This document shows, one piece after another, positions 11,001 to 23,000 of a stretch of DNA of 64,000 bases. Within the stretch, counting starts at the first letter, position 1; each line of letters begins with the position of its first letter. Origin of the DNA: Clytia hemisphaerica (Eukaryota > Cnidaria > Hydrozoa > Leptothecata > Clytiidae); the NCBI GenBank assembly GCA_902728285.1, contig CACVBU010000693.1:394779-458778 (forward strand). The letters are read 5' to 3'. Both the position numbers and the translations under genes were made by a program. Under the pieces are notes generated by a model. That model worked only from the letters and a program-made list of their open reading frames with translations, had not been told where the DNA came from and did not search any database.

Positions 11001-14000
11001 TAAAGGCCTCGGCAATTAGGTAAAAAAATTTGATGTCGGATATATCCGACATTGGCAAGTAGAGTGAAAATTTGCATGTCGGATATATACGACATCGGCA
11101 CAGAAAGGGCTAATGACTACTTTGCTGATGATACCCTGGAGAATTTATACATCATTTATATTGCTTGATAAAATTTCTTTGCAATGTCTTACCTGAATTC
11201 TCTCCAAATTTGATCACCAATATCAGTAAATTCTTTCGGGCACAATTGCAAGATGTCCTCGGCAGTAGGTATGTCCGGTGATAAGTCGGCCCTCAAAGAT
11301 TCTTCATCGCATTTCACTGTATCGTCTGGATTTATCGTATCATAGAGCAGATGTAAATCCATCAGAAAGGTATCTTCACTTGTTGTTGTATTATCGTTGC
11401 TTTCAGTTTCCTCAGAGGGGTATTTGTATATATGTCCTTCCTCTACTGATGGTTCGTTTACAATGTTGGTCGCATCAGAAAGCTCTCCAACTTCTTCAAT
11501 GCTTTCTGACTCTGGGTCATGGACAACGCTTGTTTCATTGCTTACATAAAGTTCGTCAATATTACTGCTATCACTACTAATTTGAAAATCAACTGGAGCA
11601 TCATCAGAACATTGACTACTTCCGTCATGTCCATCATCGTTTTGCGTTTGCAAGTTATCATACTCACGATTTTCCGCCAAATCTCTAGTTGGAGGTGCAA
11701 GACATTGTACTTTGTGTATGATGGTCTTTTCATAAGCTTCGTGATGAGAATAGGTTTTCTCCAGAGTATCTTGTTGCTCGTATACGAGACATGTATTTAT
11801 TTGATTTGGCCCGGATAACAAGTCCAACCCTAATTCAATATCATTTGTCTGGACCTGCGCGTCCTTGAATTTGGGCGTCGGTACAATAGCGTCAATCGCT
11901 CCTTTTTGCTTTTTCGAGAAAGAAAGTTTGTTCGCTTTATTGTTTTTAAAATGTTGGCATGTGACTAAACTTAAAAATAAATTTCCCAATCGTCTCGTGA
12001 AAGATTTCCTCGGAGTACCTTTTGGTTCATCATATACAATATCATATATAACGTCAATATGACAAGGTTCGTCTGTTGGTGTCTTTGTGCAAGGGATTGC
12101 ATCATCCTGCTTATCTGTTTTGAGAACGGTAGGATTCAGCTCCTTCGTTTGCTCTTTCCGATTCTCTTTTAACGATGGTTCCCCAGGATTGTCAAAATCA
12201 CGTTCTCTAGGTGGATCCAATGTTGGCCGGTGGTGCGTGGAGTATAAAGCCTTGCGCTTTTCGACCAGCTTAATTAGCGTCTGTATAGTAGGAGGTTTTG
12301 GTGCATCCATACTCATACTTAATTTCACATTCATTCGTTCTGCTGGTTTCCTTTATAACCGTGTAGATTGGCTCAGATTCATTTGGGACATCTGTGGTGG
12401 TGGATGCAGAATCTATTCGATAGCTGTTAGAAATGTCAAAGTAGAAAGGTTCCATTGGTTGTGCTAAGTTACAAGCGGCTACGACATCGATCTGATCTTT
12501 CGAAATTGTGATGGAAGAATCTTTGGCACGATTCATCATCAGTTATCTCAGAAAACAACACGCCACAGAATCTTCAAGTACTCATATAGTTTCGTTATGA
12601 TTGTAGATTTCAGTTGACAATTATGCCATTTATCTTTCTGCTTACTTTCTTTTATACGGAATCTTGCTGCTTACTTTCTTTTATACGGAATCTTTCTAAT
12701 GCTCTGATTCTAAGCAGAACAATCTATTTTAGATTGTAAAAGTTGATGAGGTTTTTTTTTTGACAAGAGATAATAGCTTAATAATAATAACATCATACTT
12801 TTTATAGTATGATTTAGGGAAATTCCTATCTTGCTTATGCTTAGCTTATCTTGTTATGACGGTCTATTAATTTTCAGAGAACATATTTCTTTTATAAGAA
12901 CATGGAAAACCTTTTGACACATTGAGATGCTCTTGACTTTCTGCCTTTCTGAATTGTAAGCCTAAATGTTGTTAAAATATTCTTATTTTTTAACCATTTT
13001 GTGAGTATTCTTTAAAATGCTCTTAGCTTGTTCTACACATTTTGTCTTATCTCATTTTTTAACCATTTTGTGAGTATTTTTAAAAATGCTCTTAGCTTGT
13101 TCTACACATTTTGTCTTTTAAAAAACTTGTAATTTCGTACAATGGACACGTGTGGTATGATCATGTGCAGTAGAGGCCAGTTTACGCCAGTTTATATTTT
13201 TCTGCGTTTACTATCCCTGTAGCAGGCAATAACATCGTCTATGAATTTAGTTCAACTTGTTCGAGCTACTTTTCTACGATAAAACCACCAAGTATTGGTT
13301 ACCGTTGATAAAACAATGAATATACTGAGGCCTGTCATTTTTTTTGTTTTTAGGGGTTTACTCTTCGATAAACTTTATGGCAACCTGCTTAAGGTAATTA
13401 TATTATTTTCAAGCTTTAGAAATAAAACGCAAATAAATATATGGCTATTTTGACGTTAGTCTATGAAATAAATCCTTTGTAATTGAAAATTTGAAAATAT
13501 ATCAGGGATCCTTAAGGTTTCGCTGCTTTGTAGTTCCGTCTTTAAATCTATATCCTAAAGAAATAAGTTACACGAACTCCAGTCATTAAGTACGTCATAA
13601 ACGGGTGTTGATAAGTCTATTTGCGGTTTATTTTATTCCACTGGGGATATGACACAGGGTGATTGATCCATTTTATTCTTACCCCTGGCCATCATGGAAA
13701 GTTTGTAAACACTTATGGAAATTTTAATGGAGTGACCCGCCAACGTCTATTCCTTCGACCCTACCCATTAAAAGACAGCTTTGTCGATCATCGTAACACG
13801 TCATTTACGTTGACTTTTTCGTGTGCTCAAAATCGAATCATGATTTTTAATAAATATTTACCTATACAATCTTACACAGGTCGATGCTTACGGTAACATT
13901 TTATCCTGTATCCATGGTTACGAGTTTGTTTACGGTGAAGAGCTAAGGCAATACTACCCTAACAAATTCGTGCAGTTCGAAAAACAGCCTCGTTTTGGTA

Positions 14001-17000
14001 TTTTGAACACGTTGTTTTCACTACCGGAGATTTACATTTTGGCGACAGTGGTTGACCTCTTCGATAACAAATTGACAGATTTCGTAAAGTGAGTTGTCTT
14101 TTTCCAATAATCTTTCCAAAAAGTAAGCTGATGCTTTTAGAATGATAACGACGAGATGCATGTTTCGCCACATCAAATTTTCGTTTTTAAAGTGCCTCTC
14201 GATGCAAAAAAGCTGTACATCGTTAAATTTATTAGTGACTTTGTTTAATTTTTGTGGCTCCAATTGGAGGTTGCACAAAAGCTTCTTCGTTGACTATTAA
14301 CCCGTGAGGCGAGGATGCCACGCTTGGTCGTTCAATTAAGGGAAAGGTCGTAGTAGGATGTACGCATCCCCTCTGATGTGTTTTGATAAGTAAAAGGGAT
14401 GCTAATCGTGTATAACACCGGGGGACGATATTTCGAACTTTTTTCAGTGAAAGGGGTCCCAGTGGGTCTGTGAGAAGGGGCTGTAACATTCCCTAAGGCC
14501 GTAGAAGCTTTCCAATGATATGTAAATCTCGCTCCAGTAAAACCATCACGATCGAGTAACGTCATTCCAAGATTCAAACAACGTAATACTCTTGGGTTCC
14601 AAAGAGGGGATGGAAAATTTTCAAAATTTTAATAAAGTGAGGGACCTAATTGCCGGGGGAGTTGGAAATTGTAATTATTAAAACCCCAAAATAAGGTAAA
14701 TATAGGCTAAAATCAGGATATTTAGAGCAGAATAAGGGACCTTCTCTTAGAAAGCTGAACAAATTCTTAAAAATTAATAAACGGGGGGGGTCCTAATAAG
14801 GTCCGGAGGGGTTGGTAAATTTTCGAAAAATTAACAAGCGGGGGGGGGGGCGTTTATTTGGAAGTTAATGATGATGATAACTGTAAGAATGCTTATAATT
14901 TGTTTGTTTGTTTTGTTAGACAAAAGGACGGTATCCGGAAAGGTGATGTTTTCATCTCATACAAATCGATCGGACAAGACGTGCGAATGGCTATGGACAG
15001 TTTGCATAAATCTGATGTAAGATTTATTATTTAGCATTCTATCACCACTTTCTTCCCTACCCTACCCTACTTATCATTTGCTGGCCTCCCATAATACTGT
15101 TTACTACAAAATTAGTTTTTCTTTTACATTTCTGAAATTTTAAGGAATGCTTTGTGTAAGTCGATATCACGATTAAAGCGCTCTACGTCTATATTTGAAA
15201 TTTATGGAAATATCTTTCTGTTATTGATTCTTGGTAACTCTTACTTTTGTGACATCGGATTCGATTAGTTTTTCGATGTTTTTTTATTTCCATACGATTC
15301 ACATGATTCTCATTTCTTCCATCTTTTTAAATGTATTTACTATTCTAAATTCAGCTGATGGCTTAACATTCGTAGTTTGTTTTATACATTCGATTAGGCT
15401 CTCCACCATTTTTATTAATTACTGAAATCTTGCTTTCTTTTAGGGTTCGTTGAAACCAAAAACGATGGAAGACCCTGACAAATATATTGCTAAAGATGTG
15501 AGTTCATCAGATCTTTTTATAAAAAAACTGATATCGTTTAGAAATAGGCGTTTTGAAGCTCGATCTATTTTTTTATCATCGTCTATTCGGTTGAAATAAT
15601 TCGTCATTTTTCATCGTCGTTCTTTCTTCTTCTTTTTTTTTAGCCACGTATTCCAAAACTATTGTACAGGTATGAAATACCAGTAGATTTGATTGGTTTC
15701 CTCATTGTATGTTTGTCGTAAATAAATGTATGATTGAGCTTATTCAGAAAGAATTATTGAATAGTTTAGTTTGGTCTCGTAAGAATAGGTCAAAATCTAT
15801 GAGGTGCCGTGTGTTGCAAAATTCATATTGTTGCGAAGTCGGATTTTTCATCAAAATGTGCTAGAATCTGTGGTAAAAATGAGCGAACTTAAAATTGACA
15901 AAAAAGTTGCGAACTTAAAATTTACAAAAAAGTTGCGAACTTAAAATTGACAAAAAAGATGCGAAGTTAAAATTTCGAGAAAGTTGCGAAGTAGAAATTG
16001 ACAAAAAAGTTGCGAACTAGGATTGACAAAAAAGATGCGAAGTTAAAATTTTGAAAAAGTTGCGAACTTAAAATTGACAAAAAAGATGCGAAGTTAAAAT
16101 TTTGAAAAAGTTGCGAAGTAGAAATTGACAAAAAAATGCAAAGTTAAAATTTTGAGAAAGTTGCGAAGTAGAAATTGACAAAAAAGTTGCGAAGTTAAAA
16201 TTGACAAAAAAGTTGCGAACTTAAATTTTGAAAAAGTTGCGAAGTAGAAATTGACAAAAAAGTTGCGAAGTTAAAATTTTGAAAAAGTTGCGAACTTAAA
16301 TTTTGAAAAAGTTGCGAAGTAGAAATTGACAAAAAAGATGCGAAGTTAAAATTTTGAAAAAGTTGCGAAGTAGAAATTGACAAAAAAAATGCGAAGTTAA
16401 AATTTTGAAAAAGTTGCAAATTCAAAATTTTGAAAAAGTTGCGAAGTAGAAATTGACAAAAAAGTTGCGAAGTTAAAATTTTGAAAAAATTGCGAAGTAG
16501 AAATTGACAAAAAAGTTGCGAAGTTAAAATTTTGAAAAAGTTGCGAAGTAGAAATTGACAAAAAAGTTGCGAAGTTAGAATTTTGAAAAAACTGCGAAGT
16601 TAAAATTATGAAATAATGAAAGAGTTGCGATGTTGAAATTTATCGCAAAAGAGGGAACTTCTCTTCCTTCCCTAGTCTTTTTAATGATAATAACGAGGAA
16701 TCGTTACATGAGAATGCCACCCTGCCCCGGAACCCAATTAAAACGGAACTAAGATACTGAAAAAATGCGCAAAATTACAAGAGTTAATTTTCCTGATGGA
16801 CGTGAGCGCTATTTGGAATAATATAATAAAAAGCGCTTGGTCTTGGTGGGTACGTGATTGGGAAAAGTGGGATAGCAGACCATTCAGTCATAAATTCACG
16901 TAGCATTCGACTCGAGAAAGTTGGAACGCGTTCCCGTCACACTTTTTTCACAAAAGACCGGATTGTAAGTAAAATTAACCGCCAGATCTCTAAAAGTGTT

Positions 17001-20000
17001 CCATTCGAAAACAAAGAAACCTCTATCATTAAATTTGTCGGTAAAATCGGCAGTTCTTGAGGTTTCACTTATGGGATTAAGGATTTACTTGGGGCTTTAT
17101 ACTATTTTTCGCGGTGCAAGGGTGCGCTAGCGGTATACGCCCACTTTTTGCCTAAGTTCTTTTATGGATTTCAAGTCGTTTTTGCATTTCGGGGAACTAA
17201 TTTTCGCGGTAGACACCTAAATCCGCGAAAAGTAGTTCTCTTAAGGCACACATTTTATATAAGCAACCGAGCTGCTAAGGGCTCAGGCTTCAAAATGACC
17301 CAAAAAATAAGCAACCAAAAGGCTCAATTTAGGCCCAAAAAGATCAAATAAGATTCTCTAAATGTAGAAGCAAAGAGTTAAAAGGAGAAATGACAAGAAG
17401 TGCCCCAATTTAAGGGACCAGTAAATTAAAAAAAAGAATATGGTACCATTCATATACATTGGTTTACATCTTTTCTCAATATGATAAAGTAAATTAATCA
17501 TCAATGCAGTAAGAAACATAAGATATAAAACAAAGCTGATCTAATAAAATCAATCCTCAAAATATTTTAACTAAATAATAACATGTCCTTTTTGGTAAAC
17601 AAATAAAATCTCATACTTCAGGCGTACAAACTTTCGCGAGCAGAAATTTTCGCGAATTATGGCAGTTTCCGCATAAGTTAATTTTTTGTTTTTGAAATTT
17701 TTCAAAAATTATCAGGGCAATTCGCGATAGTTTATGCTCACGCAAAACTGTTTAAAAATTGGAAAAATCTATGCTTCGAAATTGTAATAAAAATCTAATT
17801 TTCAGCATATTTTTAGCCTGTTGAAGGCCATTCTGAAAGTCCCTCGAATTCACGAAAGTTTGTACGCCAAAAGTTAATTTTTTGTTTTTGAAATTTTTCA
17901 AAAAATATCAGGGCAATTCGCGATAGTTTATGCTCACGCAAAACTGTTTAAAAATTGGAAAAATCTATGCTTCGAAATTGTAATAAAAATCTAATTTTCA
18001 GCATATTTTTAGCCTGTTGAAGGCCATTCTGAAAGTCCCTCGAATTCACGAAAGTTTGTACGCCTTAAGTATAATATCATAACTAAATATCGTATCCTTT
18101 TTGATAAATATTACATCGTAAAATCAATTTAGTATCTAGTATCTAAATCTCTTGTCTTTTTTGATAAGCATAAAAATGTAAATTTGTACATATGTACATA
18201 AAAAAATAGGTAACAAAAGTTAATAATAAACTGATTCAATAAAATTAATCAGTAGTCAGCAAGGTGACATCTATATCATATATCAAAAAAAATTATCAAC
18301 AAAACTGAGACTTCGGACTTTCATTCTTTAGATTAATGGGCGACTAAAAATGTCCACTTGACACTCCGAATTTCCTTGAGCGATGCCCCCAGCAATGATA
18401 AAAAGTAATTAACGACGGCAGTTACTCCGAATGCCGAGCTAAAACTAAAGGATTGATGAAAATTAAAAAACAGTTATACCCAAAAATCTCGCCAATACCC
18501 GTGAAAACACGCGAAATAGCAGACCCACATTTTTTCAATAATCGTATATTTAGGGCAAAAACTACTCTATAGTAATCCTATAATTAGGTTTTTGCAATTT
18601 TCAAGTTCATTCGTGAAATCTAATCCGATTAAAGCATAACTAGTAAATACAACATCCTTTAAAAACCATTTTAAAAACAAATTAAAAACTTCTTTGAAAA
18701 ACAAATTTAAAAAACAAATAAAAACATCTTTTTAAAAACAAAATTAAATTTTTTTCTCAAAAACATCTTTTTTAAAAACAAACATAAGAAAAGTCAATGT
18801 AAATCAAAATTTTGCCGGTGTAATGGGCGAACCAGGAACAATCCCCACTCCTGGAATGTGCAACCAAACGTCTTGATGCTGGATTTGCTTCACAAATTTC
18901 TTAACAAGGGAGTTCACTCCCTCTGTGAAATCTTCTTTTGAATAACTTTTAAGTTCATCAACTGTTGAATTGAAAGGCAAGCGCTTTTCTTGCTGAACTA
19001 CGACCAATTTGTACAGATCTTCGCAAAGCGAAGCGTTATGTTCGGACCTTACAGTTTGTGGTATCAGTCTAAAACCGTGAATCAAATCTTTCTCAACTCC
19101 ATAAGGAATGTTGAGCTTTTGACGAAGCATTTTGTTTAAAGTTATTTTTGATAACTCCTCGGGGGAATAATCTTTAAATTCAAACCTCTCTTTGATGCGC
19201 CGTCGAATTCCGCGATTTACACTATCGAGGAATCTGTCCATATCCTTCGGATATCCAGCAAAAATGAATATGGGGTATCTGACATCTGGCTGTACAGGTG
19301 GATTCATATATCTCATGATAGTATCCAATGCTTCATAGGAATGGTTTTTCTCACCTTCCTTTTTCGAACATAGCTGATATGCTTCATCTATAAACATGAT
19401 TCGCCCAAAGGCGGACTCAATCACTTCTTTGCATCTCTTTGGTGTATCAGAGACATAGCTTGAGACGATATTGTCTTTCTGGACTTCGACGATGTCGGCT
19501 GATTCGAGGATTCCAACCTCATACAAAATGTCTGAAGTAAAAATGGAAAAAGCTTCATGCATTACTTGAATTTAAATAAGTGGTGATGGCTGAAAAAGCT
19601 AACATCGTCCTTATCAAAGATTTTTCCAACCCCCTGCTTATTCCAACTCAGTCTTTGTACTATGTTAGGGATTTAAGAATTTTGGCATTTCAGCCTGCGA
19701 TGCTTTAACTTAGCCCATACCAAACCCCCACAGCGGGGCGATTTGTAACGTCGAGGCGATTTTCTTGTCCACTAGAAACCCAGAAACAGGATTTCTTGAA
19801 CAAAAGAGAACTTTAGAAGCTTTCATTGTTTACAAAAATTATTTTTGTATTGCAGCATGTATTTTAATTAGAAACAAGAAGCCTAGCGGCGTGAAGGCCC
19901 AGCCCGATGAAAAAAATTAAAAACTTGAAACTGATTAAAGGTATCAAAAGTAGAGAGAGATGAGAGGTCGAAAGATAAAGATAGGGTGCCAGTGGTAAAA

Positions 20001-23000
20001 CTTCAAATCAATTCTAGAGCACAATATAACCTATTATAATATATTGGAGATCCAGTTCCGTAAGACGGCGCCACATAGTGAACATGGTCTAAATCTAGAC
20101 GATGGTCAGTATGTGACGTCAAGGTTCTGGAAACCAATGCTTTCGCACATCAGGTTGAGTTCATTGCATGATTGCATTGATGTCATCTGACGTCAAATCA
20201 ATGATCTCAACCGAACGTTTGTTAAACCTGATGAAGACCTCCACGAAGGAGGTCGAAATATTGTTTCTTAAATTTATATTATGAAGAATGACTATTAAAA
20301 CGTAATGAAAAGAATATAACCTAGTAAAACATATAAAAATGTTGGTGGTCTTTTGTTCACTGGTTTACTAAATACGATTAAATTCCGAATTTAAGAAAGT
20401 CATTTTTAAATTTTAAATTTTAAAAGTTATCTTTCATCATAAACAAAGTAAATAGTACACTACTCCGAGTTTCATGCTTACTGCACTTGTCAAATGTACA
20501 AATAAAATGAATCTGTTTTGAAATTCTCATTTAAAAAGCTAAAAAATGTTAAAAAGTTGAAATAATTGGTGCGATAAAAAATTGATGTTCGTATAAAAGG
20601 GTAATAAAAGGTAGATAAAAGGAATGCATAAAAATTCTATCATTAGTCCGGTGGGACTGCTTTGAAGTTTTTCAGTAGAAATTTATTTAAATGACGGCAT
20701 TTTGATACTAATTCCGAACGTTTATTAATCAGGTCAAGTTCTGACGTCATAATGTGATATTTCTCTGTCAGGCACAAATTACATCGTTCAAATTACATCG
20801 TTTTGAGTCATTTTTATGAAATTTAGGCAAATTCGGTCAAACAGCATGTTCCAATCTTTTGTTACTTTTACTTAATTACCACTAGCCATAGCTTTGAAGC
20901 AAAGTTGCAAAATATCAAAAGAAAAAAACTCGACAAAAATCTTTTTTCAAACTTTGCTGACGTCAGCACAATTCAGCAAAAACAATCACCCTGCACAATG
21001 CTGACGTCAGTTAATTCGAAAGAAAAACCTCTTCAAAACTTTCCTTCTGATGGCTTGCAGGTTTAAATCCAAATTTCATTTGCCCAAACTTGGGAAGATA
21101 GCTCCTAACTGTGATTATCATATTATAAAAGCCTTTCATTTATATGCAACTTGATTTGTGCGACTTGATGAGGTAAAAAAAACAGTTTTTTCCAAGTTTA
21201 GGTAAAAAGTTGAAGTACGTACTCAATCAAAATAATTAGTTAGGCGGTCATTTCCAAGGCAACACACCATTGTCTAGGCATTAATACACAGCTGAACAAC
21301 TATCTTTGCCAGTTTATCAGATAAAAGCAGCGGAAGGATCCCGAATAAGTGCCAGGAAAGTTCTGTTGTTGTAAGGCACCAGGTTATCATGTCGTTAATC
21401 TATTACGTAATATTTTTGTCACTAATTATGGGGAGCTTTAGGCGAACGTGACAGTCTGTAGTAATTAGTTATATTCAATAGGGCCGTTAGTAAAAAATAG
21501 TTTGTTCCCGTCACCCCAACTTTGAAAAAGTGGGTCGGTCGGGGTTAAAAATTTATGCTCAAAAATATCATGCGACAGTATCTTCATCCACCAGGTTGTT
21601 TTAAAAACCATTCTCTAAAAATTAAGCCCCAGGTTCTTATAGCCAGAGTGGTTCCATTTGGTCCAAAAAATGAAAATCGGGAAAAAATCCATACAAAGCT
21701 GGATTTCGGAGTAAATTTGGATGGAAATCCGCTCAAACGCCGCTTGCTACATCGCTCAGAGTTTGTAATGGGGGAGGTTGATGATGACATTTGAGCAGCG
21801 CCAAAACCGCTTCCTGTCCCTTCGACTCCTTTTACTTTAAAAAAAAAATAGGGTCGGTTCGGTGATGGGAACCAAGCTATTTTTTACGAACGGCCTAGAC
21901 CATTGTGATTGCCTAAAAACGACTATTGGAAATTGTATCATCTTTCAGTAATGTTTTGTAGAAATCCACTGGTTTGCCATAAATCAATTTGAATATTCAT
22001 CCAAAAAAAGTTATCTCAATAAAAACCATAGTTGGTATCTTGAAAAATGGAATCGCCCCAACATAAAAAATTGTCCAGCACAGTTCAGTTGTCCAAGGTT
22101 GTCAAATTGTCAAAATCCAGTAATGGCTTCCATCATTCAAATTGAAGCGACAACAAAATGTGTTAATTTTAAATAAATCCTGCGTCCTGCAACACTAAAA
22201 ACCCATCACCACCAATCTCTAACTCTATCCAATCACACCACACACTTTACAACCAAATTTGATAAACTATTTCATGATTTGTATTTGTAATCTACTGTAA
22301 CTCCATCTTTATTTGTTTTTGATATCGAAGCCATTTACTAAAAATAAAGTCTTTTAAAAAACAAGAAAGAAAAAAGACAGCAATACTCTTGAGGTAGAAT
22401 TTTATGTTTATGAAATTAAATTATCACTCATAAAACTTCATGAAAACTTGAGCAAAGACTAGAAGATTTGGCAAAATGTTTGAAAAAAGGTTTACAAAGC
22501 AAATTCACTACAAATTTTGTTCGATTTGAAAGTCTCTTGACCAAATATATTTAAAGAAAATGGTCTAGAAAGTCTAAAGCCTACTCTCGCTTCGACCGCC
22601 ATCTTTTTTTGTTTTTGTGCAAACGTTGTTTGTTTACGGAGCGCGAAATCAGAGAATATATCTTTCATAGCCAGTATCCGACTTTGGCGAGCTCTTTGCT
22701 TTTAAGACGCCAAAATTAAGAAGTGTGGTACTGGTTTTAAGCGCCGTTTCTACCAAAACGGACCCGGACAGACACACACACACACGTACGAACAGAACGT
22801 TGCAAATGAAAGGCCCACTCGCTTAGCGCTGGGCCAACAATCAACTTGAGAATTACTTTTCATTTCATCTCTAATTCTGGTTGACGTTTACGAATAAAGG
22901 CCGATAAACTTAACGCTTATAGAAAAAGTGCAAGTCGAATTTGTTGGAAAATTTTAGCCCTTGGCTCACAAAGGACGCGAATAGAATAGGTCAAAATTGT

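Noticed and set aside
16195..16425. A 76-codon minus-strand frame repeating [14 protein letters not shown] units
   Set aside because: It is the translation of the minisatellite array at 15805-16660 and changes with each unit; it has no splice or family support.
15805..16660. CRISPR-like regularly spaced repeats
   Set aside because: The units are contiguous imperfect tandem repeats without unique spacers, in a spliced animal gene.
21555..21794. Open frames on both strands in a GC-richer stretch
   Set aside because: They lie inside the inverted-repeat element 21479-21897; no protein similarity was recognised.
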